From Edaphochlamys debaryana (lineage: Eukaryota > Chlorophyta > Chlorophyceae > Chlamydomonadales): a stretch of 64,000 nt of DNA. Positions 54,601-64,000 of this stretch are shown here, piece after piece. The notes below the pieces were generated by a model. It made no database searches. It was not told the origin of the DNA and worked only from the letters and a program-made list of their open reading frames with translations. The stretch spans positions 248,001 through 312,000 of the forward strand of contig JAEHOE010000111.1 in assembly GCA_016858145.1 (NCBI GenBank), in the 5' to 3' direction. Made by a program: the position numbers and the translations under genes. Position 1 is the first letter of the stretch. The number at the start of each line of letters is the position of its first letter.

Positions 54601-57600
54601 AGAGGCGCCGCCGTCGCGCCGCCGCCAGGTCAGCCGCCAGGCCTCCAAGCCGCCCACGCCAGTGTCACTGGCCCCCGACGCCACCGCCGCCGCCGCTGGC
54701 GGCGCCGCCGCCCCGACCGGCCGCCGCAACCGCGCCAGCCGCAAGACCGTGTCCCTCAGGGCGGAGCCCGAGGGTGCGGCGCCTGCCCCTCAGGGCCCCG
54801 TCGAGCTGCCGCACGTAACCTTCAGCTTTGACGAGGGAGACATGGAGCCGGCGGTGCCGACGGCGGCCAAGGCCAAGGCCTCAACGCGGGGCCGCCGGCG
54901 CAAGTCCGCCACAATCGAGCCCGAGGCAGTGAAGGTGGAGAAGGTGGCGGTGCCGCCGCCGGCGGCGCCGCCAGCGGTGCCGGAGCCGACGAAGCCGGCG
55001 GCGGCGGACCCTGCGATGACGTCATGGGGCGAGGCAGGGGTGCCGCCGCCGGTGGAGGCGCTGCTGACGTCAGCGGCGGAGCGGCGGATGATGGTAGACG
55101 AAACTTCGGAGCGCATGGCGGCGTCGCTGGCGGAGCAGGTGACCGCGTCGCTGGCGGCGGCCGGCGGTGGCGGCGGCGGCGCGCTCAGCAGCAGCGTGTT
55201 TATGCAGGACACAGGCGCCGGCGGCGCAGCGGCGGAGGATCTGGCCATGGAGGCGACGGAGCTCCGCCTCGTCGGAGCGGAAGCACTTCCGGAGCCTGCC
55301 ATGGATGCTGACGTCAGCGGCCCCGACAGCGGCGGCGAAGGCCGCGGCTGGGTGGGGCTGGTCGGCCTGCCGGCCGAGCTGGCGGCGCCACCAGCGCCGC
55401 CGCCGCGGCGGGTCGGGGAGGTGGCGGACTCGGAGGTGGCCGGCTGGAGCCCGACGGCGGCGACGGAGGCGGCGTCGGTGGCGGAGGCCATGGAGGTGAC
55501 GGCAGCAGCCAAGCCGCCGCCGCCGCCGCTGTCACCGTCGCCGCTGCCAAGGCCCGAGGGCGGCACTCAGTGGCTCAAGGGCCGGGTGGAGGTCCTGGCT
55601 ACGGGGGCCAAGGCCGAGGAAGGGCCCAACTGGGGCGCCAACGTCGGCGGCATGCCCTTCTACTCCTCGCCTGGCGTCACCGCCGCCACCGCCGACTCTG
55701 CAGCTGCTCACGCCGTGGATGCGCCGGCGCCGCCGCAGGCTTCGACAATGGCGCCGCCGCCAGCGCCAGCGCAGGCGCCGCCGGCCGAGGCGCCCGGCGC
55801 GACGCGGCGCAGCGGTGACGTCAACTGGGACGCGAGTCTCGGCGGCTTCACCTGGCAACCCGCCGCCGCCAACCCCGCCAAAGGCAAGGACGCGGCCGCA
55901 GCGCCGCCGACGGAGGTGGCGGCAGCGGCAGCGGAGGTGGCGGAGCCGACGCCGGGTGAGGTCCTGAGCGAGCAAGACCTGGAGCAGATCCGCAGGGGCC
56001 TGGCGGAGGTGGACACGGGCGCTGACCTGGCGGCGCCGCCACCGCCGCCGCCGGCCGACTCCAACCTAGCGGCGGCGGAGGCTGACGTGGCGGCGCGTCG
56101 GGCGGCGGCGGGGGAGGGGCAGTGGCTGCGGGGCCACCTGGCGGCGTGGGAGTCGGAGGACTGGGGCGTGGGCGAGGGGCCCAACTGGGGCGCCAACGTC
56201 GGCGGCATGCCCTTCTACGCCTCACCTGGCGTCACCGCAGCCACCGCCGCCTCCGTCACGCATCCGTCACCGCCGCCAGCAGTGCCCCCGACTCCGGTAC
56301 CTGAGGCCGCCGCCGGGTTGGCGGCGCCGGCGGCACGTTCGCCAACGGATGCGCCTGTCGCCAAGCGGCACGGCGATGAAGTGAACTGGGACGCCAGCGT
56401 CGGCGGCTTCAGCTGGCGGCCCGCCGCCGGAAACCCTGCTGCTGCCGGTGCTGGTGCCGCCGCCGCCGGTGCGGGCTGCGACACCGACGACCCCTCCCTG
56501 GAGCCGCCGGGTGACGTGGCGCACATGGCCCTGGACGACGAAGAGTCAACCGTACGACAGCAGCTCGAGATCCAGCGCCACCGCGCCGCCGCCGACCGCG
56601 AGGAGGCGCAGCGGTCTGGCGGCGCCGCTATGGCTACGCCGGCGGCGGCAGCGGCTGCCTTCAGTGACGTCAGCGGCGCCGACGCCGACGCCGTCGCTGA
56701 CGGCGGCTCGGGCGAGTGGATGGAGCGTAACGCCCGCGAGCCGCCGGGCGATCCGGCCCACATGGGAGTGGACGATGAGGGGGCGGCGGTGGCGGAGGCG
56801 GTCTCGCGACCCGGCAGCGAGGCGCCGGCGGAGGCGGCCGCGGAGCCCTGGCGTCTCAACTCCGAGCAGCTCTCCGACGCAGCCCCTGCGCCACCACCGA
56901 CGGACCCCGCCGCTGCTGCTGCCGCCGGCACCGCCGCCGCGTCAGAGGCTGAGCAGCAGCAGCAGCCGGCCTTCGACCGGCGGCCGGAGCGCAACGGCGG
57001 CGGAAAGGTGTACGACTTTCTCATGGATCTGCGGGAGGACCGGGCCGATCTGTACGAGTCGATGATGACTAAGGGACGAGCGGCGGCGCCGTACGACCCA
57101 CTCACCGCACCCACGCCGCCCCACCCCACCGGCTGGCCCGTGCCCGACGACTCCCCGCCTTCCCCCCCGACACCCCCCACGCTCCCCCGCACCTTCGCGC
57201 CATCCGCCGACTCCTCCACCCTCGACCCCGCCGCCACCGGCGCCGCCACGGCCGCCGCCGCCGCCGCCCGTTACCGCTCCGGCGCCGGCTTCGCCGCCGA
57301 CATCGACGGCGGCGCCGCCACCACCTTTGCGGACGCTGGCGGCGCCGCCACCACCATCCCTGACGCCGGCGGCACCGCTGCCCCCGGGACCCTGCTGGTG
57401 GCGGATGCGGGCCTGATCAGCGGTACGTCCACTCGCCGCCGCGCCGCCGACGTGCTGAGGGACCTGGAGGCGGCGGGGGGCGAACCCGCGGCAGCGCGGG
57501 CCGAGGCCGGCGGCAGTGGCGGCGGCAGTGGCGAGGGAGGCAGTGCAGTAGGTCCTGCAGGCAGCCAGGCGGCGGGCGTCGGCGCTGGCCCGGTTGGGAT

Positions 57601-60600
57601 GGAGACGGGTGACGACGCCGACGATGAGCTTGGGCAGGTGAGGAGGAGGGGGCGTAGCGCCAAGGACAACTTTGTCTCACACCATACCAGTACGCTTTCA
57701 GCACGCCTTCACTTGCCTGTGCCTCGTGGAACCTCGTCGCTGCCCTTCTTCCTTGGCACCAATCTTTGCCAACTCCTGCCACCACCCCTTGCTGTGCCCC
57801 TCTCCGCCCCTGCCCCCCCCAGGCCGCCAGGGCCGCCCGGCGCCAGGGCGAGGCGGAGGCGCGGGAGGGGCTGGTGGACGCCCCGCCGCCGGGACTGGAG
57901 GCGACGGCGGCCAGGGCGGCGGCGGCGCGGCGGCGCGAGGGCGGCGCTGAGGGCTTGTCGTACGGCGGCAGCGTGGCGGCGGAGGTGGCGGAGGGTCTGG
58001 CAGGTGCGTCAGGGGGCCCGTTTCTTGGAATGAGGGCCATGGGAGTTGTGGCCAGCAGTGAAACTGGCCATGTGCTCTGCTTTCCGTCTTCTACTCAACT
58101 CCGATCCTCCCACCAACCGCCCCCTGCAGGCCCGGGCGCCGCGTCCCCTCCGTCCACCCCCACCTCCAGCACCGACGAGGAGGACTCCCGCACCGAGGAC
58201 CCGGGCTCCGCGGGCGAGGTCGAGTACGAGGGCGAGGGCAGCGGTGCGGAGGAGGCAGCCGCCGAGGGCGCCGCGCGGGCCGAGGTGCTGGAGCTTCTGA
58301 GCCACCCGGAGGAGTTCATTCGGGAGCTGGAGGTGGGGGCGGGTAGGGGGGGGAGGAGGTGGGGGTGTGGCTAGGCATAGGCTGTGTAACCGGGTGGGAG
58401 GAACGAGGCGGTGCGCGTGAGGCTTGGGGTGCATTCCTGTGTAGTCCTTGGCCTGCCGTTCTGATGTTGCAAGACCCCTGCCCACTGAGGCTGCTGCCCC
58501 TTTTATCCCTGGGCCCTCTCCCGGCAGGCTCACGAGGGCCCGGGTCACGTGCTGCCGGATTACATTAGGGGCATCGTGGAGGCGGTCAAGGACCCGCACA
58601 TGGGTGGGCGGGGGGACGGGGATGGGTATTCAGATCGTGGTAGGGGCGGGGGCCCGGGGCCAGCGGAAGGCTGGGGGTGCTGGCAGTCTTGGTGGCATCA
58701 ATCTCTCTGTCCAAGGCCCCTACGAGCAGCGAGCTCCCCCGAGGCCGGGCACACAGGGCACAGGCTACCGTACGCATGCCCCGCAAGCGCTTGCGCACAC
58801 TCAGCAGCAGGCCTGGCTCCGCGCACGCACGACAGGCCCTGGCGTTAGGCCGGTGGCAAGCTTAGGCACCACTGCCGGTGCCTCAGACCCTCAGTCAGGA
58901 AGTTGTGGAAGGTCGACAGCCACTGCCTCGCCGCTCACACGGACCGGCGAGGCCTTGTCTGCCGGCCCCGCGCTCCCTGATTGAGGGCCCGAGGGGCCCG
59001 GGGTGGCCAGGGCCAGGCGCTTGCAGTGGCAGGGGGGAGACTACACGCTGAGCAGCATTCGCAAGTATTTGAGCGGCATAAGCCGTGAGGAGAGCCGGCC
59101 TGGTGTGTCGGGACTTGCTGTTGCCTCGTGCCCCCGTGGACCCGCAGGTCCAGCCCCCCAGCGCCTGAGCTCCGCCTCCTCGCCCTGCGTGGCCCCCTGT
59201 CCACCCAACCCAACGCACCCACCCACCCACCCACCCCCAGGCCTGCCCCAGCAGTCCCCCCACGGCCCCCCGCCGGCCGCCAGTACCGACCTGGAGGGCG
59301 CTCTGCAGCAGGGCTCCGTGCAGGGCCTGCCCTTCCCACCACCCCCATCTCCGCCACCACCCCACCCCGAGGCCACCCGCACGCCGCCGCCGACCCGCGA
59401 AAGCGCAGACAGCATCGAGCCCCGCGATAACCGCGCCGCCGCCGCCGTCGGCGCCGCCAGCCTGGCGGCGGCGCTGGACGCCGCCGTCGACACCGCCGCC
59501 GTTGGCGCTGCCAACGCCGGCGGCGCCGCTTCCTTGTCATCTGACGCCGACGCTGCGGCGTCAAAGCCGCAAGAGGCGTCGAAGCCGCACCACCCCGCCA
59601 CGCCGCTCGAGTCTTGGTCCCCGCCGCCGCCGTCGGCGGCTGTGCTTGGAGGCGGCAGCGGCGGCGGTGGCGATGCAGGCCTGGCGGCGGCGCCGCTTCC
59701 GGCAGCGGGCCGCATCGCCGGCGGAGGCGGCGTCCTCGACGCCGCGGCGGGGGCTGGCGGCGCCGCCGCAGCGACGGGGCAGCGCGTGATGGCGGCGTGG
59801 GGCATGTCCCGCGGCGCAGATCCTGCCGTAGAGGTACGGCACCGCATCCCATCCAGCCTTGCACGATTCTAGGGCTGCGGTATCCTCAAAGCCAGCAGAG
59901 CTGCTGCTCTGGGCCACACCAATCCTATACCGCCAGAGGCGTTGAGCTGCCGTGCACATCCCCATGCAGGGCGTGATCCACGAGGACCCCATGGTGGCAG
60001 GATCCAAATCCGGTCCGGAGTCCGGCCCCAGTCCCCAGTCCGGTCCGCAGTCCGGTCTGCAGTCCGGCCCCGGTCCGGAGGGCGGCGAGGGGTCTGAGGT
60101 GACGGACGCCAGCGACCCCGAGCGCCACCGCCGCGTGCTGTCCTTCCAGGCCGCCACGGGTGGGGCCCTGCGTGGGCCTGTTCCTTGATGTCTGTGCGAG
60201 GCTGCTAGGGCCTGTCGGGTCTACCGTATGCTTTGCCGCCTTACTTTAGCCGGGAATGGCACCTGCACACCTGCCCCTGCAGCCCGTCGTCTCTTGGAAC
60301 CACGTGTGTGCTGGCCACGTTGCCTGATCTTGCTACTGCCGGCCCGCCCAGGCATGGACTCCCTGGACTTCATTCGTGACCTCAACGGCAGCCCCTCCGC
60401 CTCCGCCTCCCCCTCCCTGGACGAGCTGGAGGCGCTGGCGGAGAGGGTGCGGGGCACGAGGAGAGGGTGCGGGGCACGAGGAGAGGGGGGGGGGGGGAGG
60501 CGGGGGCGGGGCGGAGGAGAAGGGCGTGGAGAAGGGCCCAGCAGTGGGGCAGGGCGGCGGCGCGGCGGCGGCGGATGAGGCCTGGGCCCGCGCCGCCGCG

Positions 60601-63600
60601 GCGGCGGGGCCCGGCGGCGCCGCCACCAGGGCCTTCGCCCAGCGCTACGAGTCTCGCCGCGCTGCCGCCAGCGGCGGCGGCACCAGCGGCGGCGGCGGCA
60701 CCAGCGGTAGCGGTGGCGGCGGCGGCGAGGGTGTAAAGGAGCAGCCGCAGGCGGAGGAGCCGCAGGCGCCGCCGGGCAGTGCGCTGGAGGGCGTCCTGCG
60801 GGCCACCGCCGGCTCGGCGGCGGCGGCGGAGGCAGCGGCGGAGGCGGTGGGCACCGGCGGCAGCGAGGCCCTGGCGGAGGGGGTGGAGGCGGTGCTACAG
60901 TCGGTGCACAGGGGGGCGCGGCCGAACGTGCAGGAGGACATTGCCGCCCTCGAGGTGGGGCCGGCCACGGTCTCAGTGTCTCGCTGGCTTGGCTCTGCCG
61001 CCGTCCCCTTCCGCTCTCCCATCCCTTGGCTCTCGCGTGCCTCAGCCCGCGTCTGCAGTTCTGCACAGGCCCTTGCCCCCTTGGCCCGCACGTGGCCCCT
61101 TCCCCAAAGCTCCAAACCCTCCCCGTCCCCTTGATCCTTCCTGCCCCTGCCCTCTCCCCCTCTCCCCCTCCCCCCCCCCCGCAGGACATCCAGGCCGCCC
61201 TGGCCCAGCTCAAGGCCGCAGAGGCCCGCGGGGCGCCCCCCGAGGAGCTGTCGGCGGCCCGCGCCGCCGTGATGGCGGCGGCGGACGCAGTGGGTCTGAC
61301 CATGGACGCGGGCTACCGGCGCTTGGACGGGCTGGCGGGGCGCATCGAGGTGATCAGGAAGGTCCGCGCAGGAGAGGTGGGTCGTTGGACGGACGGTGGG
61401 GTGAGCCATGGCCAGTGAGCGATGGACGAGGCGCAGGGCCCAAACCCCAGAGTAGCCCTGCAGTTCGCCCTGTCCGGGTGCCTCCGCTTGTGAGCAGTAG
61501 GCGTTTTGCTCTGCGGTTGAGCACAGATGCATGGGGGAGCCGGCCAAGACCAGCTCTTCCCTGGTGCCAACGGGGCCTGTTGCCTGCCTATTCTCGCCGC
61601 AGCTTCCCGCGTCCGCGCTGGATGAGACACCCCCGCCGGGGCCAGTGTCCGCTGGTGGTGACAGCGGCGGCGGCGGCAGCGGCTCCGGCGGGGGCGATGC
61701 CGGAGGTACTGCTGGCGGCGGCGGCGGCGGCAGGGACACCCCGCCAACCACCGCCTCCACTGCCGGTGCCGCCTCCGCCAACTTCGCCTCCGCCGGCGAC
61801 CCCTCCTCCCGCGCCGGCGGCGGCGGCGGCAGTGCCGACCCCAGCGTCGGCCACTTCCCCTTCCCCACCGCCAAGCCCTCCGCCACCCCCGACCCCTCTG
61901 GTGGCGGCGGCGGCGGCGGAGCCGCCGGCGGCAGCGGCGGCGGCCGCTCCGGCGGCGGCGGCGGTGGCGGAGCCGACGACGACTCCGAGGGCCCGGTGCG
62001 GCGGCCGCACGCCGTGTCTTGGCCGGTGTGGCTGGCGGTGGCGGGGGGCCTGGCGGTGTTTCTGACTGTGTCCGCCGCCACGCAGCTGTCGGGGGCGGTG
62101 GCGCTGGTGTCGTCCATGGCCATGGGGCTGGGCATTCGCAGGGCCAACAAGCGCATCGCCTCGGCCATGGGGGGAGAAGCGGAGGCTGCGGCGGCGGAGG
62201 CAGGCGGCGAGGCGGGAGGCGGAGGAGGAGGGGACGGGGGTGACGGCGGCGGCGAGGCAGGGCGGGCGCGGAGCGCCGAGCGAGCCGCGGTGGGTTGCGG
62301 TCTTTTGGGGGGTGACGGTTTGGAGATCAGCAAGCAATTAACGACGGTCGGCCGGACCTGAACCCCCCTCCCCCGCTGGCTCACCCTCTGCTCCCGCCGC
62401 TTGCAGGTGGCGGCTGCGACGGCCGCTGCCGCTGTGGCTGCCTCCCAGTTCGGGGGCCCCGGGGCGCAGCTGTCTGCCATGCAGGCCGCATCGAAGGCGG
62501 CGGACCTAGCGATGGAGGAGTGAGTGCCTCGTGTGGGGCTTGTTAGGCCAGGCGTGTACATGTTGTGTCATACGGGCGGGGGCAGGGGGCGGGGGCAGGG
62601 CGGCGCCACACATGGGGTTGACCTGCAGACCCGCTGTCAGGGCAGTGGGTCAATGTGCGGGACTTCTGACATGACTGGGATGGGCAGGTCTGAGCGGGAG
62701 TGCTCAACATTCCCCCCCTTCGGCCCATGCAGGCAGCACGACGTGTCCGGCCACTCCCGCCCCCACCGCAACGTCCAGGAGGGTGAGCCGTAAGCGGCAG
62801 CGCGCCCTAGCGATTTGCCAGTGCTCCTAGCGCACTCAAGCGCCTCACCTCGCCTTAAGTCCGTGGCCCCACCCCCGCTGCCTCCATCGCCCCCTCCGGC
62901 CCTGCCTCCCCAGCAGATGCCGACGGCCACCCCGCCCACCCCGCCCTGAGCCACGGCGCCTCCGCCGGACGCCTGGGCGGCACCAAGCTCCTCCACCCCC
63001 ACCACCACCACCACGCCGCCAAGCACGGCGCCGCCGGCGGTGCGGACGAGGCCGGCGGCGACGGCCTGGCGGCGGCGGAGGCGGCGCTAGCGCACGGTGA
63101 CGTCGACTGGTCTGAGCCGGCGGCGGCGGCGGCGGCCGACAAGCAGGGGCTGCTGGCGCGGCTCCGCAGCCGCGTGGGGACGGCGGCGGCGGGCGTGGGT
63201 CGGCGGCTGGGCAGGCTGCGGCGGCGCGGCGACGGCGGCACGGCCGCAGCGGAGGCCGCCAGCGCGGTGACGTCCACGACTCCCCCAACCACCGCCGGCG
63301 CGGATACCTCCGTGGCGGCACCGCCTCCGGCGGCGCAAGCAGCTGCGAGCGGCGGTGGTGGCGGCAGCGGCAGTGGCGGCGTGCTGGGCTCTCCGGAGTC
63401 GGCGCGGGCGGCCAAGCTGGCGGGGGCGGTGGTGCTGGGCACCTTCGTGGCCACATCGCAGCTCAACGCGCGGCCCGACCGCACCGGAGCCAAGGCCAAG
63501 CCCAGCGACAGCCCCGCTGGCGCCACCGCCGCGTCCCTAGCAGCCTCTCCAGCTGAAGCCGCAGCACCGCTGGCTGCTGGCGGCCCGGCGGCGCCGTCAC

Positions 63601-63869
63601 TGGCGGAGGCGGCCGCGCCGCTCGCGGCGGCGGCTCTGCCCGCGCTGGCGGAGCCGGCGGCGGCGGCGGTTCTGAGCGGCGGCAGCGGCCATGTGGCGCG
63701 AGGCGTGGACCTGGCGGGGGAGCCGGCGGGGCCGCCGCTACCACTGTCCCCGCCGGCACTGGCGTCGCCCAGTAAGACCGCGGCGGCGGCGGTGTCTGGG
63801 GTGGCGGAGCTGGAGCCGCAGGGGGAGCCGCGTGTGCCCACCGGCGGCAGCAGCGGCAGCGGGGCGTGA
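51680..63869 (+). CDS. Unrecognised giant low-complexity protein, probably plastid-targeted, with repeated Trp-Gly motifs and C-terminal hydrophobic segment
   Basis: Seventeen exons fit: 51680-51923, 52267-52778, 52976-53245, 53488-53712, 53870-57637, 57823-58003, 58130-58332, 58528-58603, 59241-59833, 59970-60159, 60352-60446, 60517-60954, 61185-61376, 61603-62289, 62407-62519, 62733-62782, 62914-63869; 2,930 residues. The first ~80 residues (Ala/Ser/Pro/Arg, almost no acids) resemble a plastid transit peptide. A His-rich region is followed by AADTVAVALAAAQRAGLAPE. The 3.8-kb exon holds two copies of EGPNWGANVGGMPFY and of GD(E)VNWDAS(L/V)GGF, about 186 residues apart. SWPVWLAVAGGLAVFLTVSA begins a hydrophobic segment near residue 2470. 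The rest is mostly Ala/Gly/Pro-rich. Intron 2 has a GC donor. The ends of exons 4 and 11 are uncertain, and two separate genes remain possible. I assign no function. Confidence 0.6.
55619..56430 (+). repeat. Two-copy internal protein repeat of the giant gene (~186-residue period)
   Basis: NWGANVGGMPFY occurs at codons starting near 55628 and 56183, and NWDAS(L/V)GGF near 55823 and 56384. The order and spacing (about 65 residues between the two motifs) are kept, so this is a duplicated module, not chance low complexity. Confidence 0.8.
60001..60081 (+). repeat. TCCGGTCCG-type tandem repeat coding for Ser-Gly-Pro units
   Basis: Repeats of about 12-18 bases (AGTCCGGTCCGCAGTCCGGT and variants) encode SGPESGPSPQSGPQSGLQ within exon 10 of the giant gene. 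Confidence 0.75.
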
Positions 63870-64000
63870 GGGGCTGCAGGGTAGTGGCCAAGGTCTACGG
63901 TTCAGAAGAGGGGAAGCCTGTTAGCAGTGGGGGTGCGGCAGTGGAGGTGGGAGTGGGCCCCTTGCGCCATCAGTTCAGGGGTCTTAGGCTCTATGGCGAT
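63870..64000 (+). other. Start of the giant gene's 3' region
   Basis: No polyadenylation signal is seen before the window ends. Confidence 0.5.

Noticed and set aside
54790..55566. Long minus-strand open frame of 258 codons
   Set aside because: It is the mirror of the GC-rich giant-gene exon; its Ala/Ser/Pro content is the complement effect of third-position GC.
59218..59240. CCCA repeats resembling telomeric sequence
   Set aside because: ACCC units directly precede an acceptor and act as its pyrimidine-rich tract; the algal telomere repeat is different.
20001..64000. tRNA, rRNA, CRISPR or complete transposon
   Set aside because: No cloverleaf, ribosomal sequence, regular repeat-spacer array, transposase or reverse transcriptase was seen by eye; absence is not proven without a search.

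Overview
The window looks like nuclear DNA of a volvocine green alga close to Chlamydomonas. It is very GC-rich, the genes are dense and intron-rich, introns end in long C/T tracts followed by (C)AG, and several genes have the algal polyadenylation signal TGTAA downstream. The proteins fit: a 443-residue beta-tubulin with three introns, a pherophorin-type cell-wall protein, plastid- and thylakoid-targeted proteins, and many Ala/Gly/Pro-rich disordered tails. From memory, a beta-tubulin gene and the aquaporin gene MIP1 also lie close together on C. reinhardtii chromosome 12, so this may be the syntenic region. All gene models below were built by hand from splice sites; each complete model has a coding length divisible by three.

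Layout. 1-3583 (+): 3' part of a strictosidine-synthase-like/APMAP gene. 3820-4260: decayed copy of part of the methyltransferase gene found at 36.4-38.0 kb. 5486-7362 (+): beta-tubulin. 9188-11283 and 12055-14018 (both -): two tandem paralogues of a membrane-anchored Clot/TXNDC17-type thioredoxin-like protein. 14331-16426 (+): FAHD-type acylpyruvase, probably mitochondrial. 16751-20139 (+): plastid DUF1997 protein with a very large disordered insertion. 21212-23785 (-): thylakoid single-pass protein with a bipartite transit peptide. 24364-26028 (+): MIP/aquaporin. 27485-29649 (-): U-box protein. 30292-31473 (-): CPYC glutaredoxin. 32189-34803 (-): pherophorin. 36402-37957 (-): class I methyltransferase. 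38926-44437 (-): tandem CXC (TSO1/LIN54-like) protein. 45382-50899 (-): SPAK/OSR1-type STE20 kinase. 51680-63869 (+): a predicted 2,930-residue protein that I do not recognise, with repeated Trp/Gly motifs and a hydrophobic segment near its C terminus.

There is no operon logic, but several neighbours are divergent and may share promoters (Clot1/FAHD, thylakoid protein/MIP, kinase/giant gene). Three genes are thiol-redox proteins (two Clot paralogues, one glutaredoxin), and at least three products look plastid-targeted. The strongest candidates for something undescribed are the giant repeat protein and the pair of type II membrane-anchored Clot proteins that both end in a C-terminal CxxC. Also unusual are seven apparent GC-AG introns among about 109 modelled introns, three of them in the FAHD gene.
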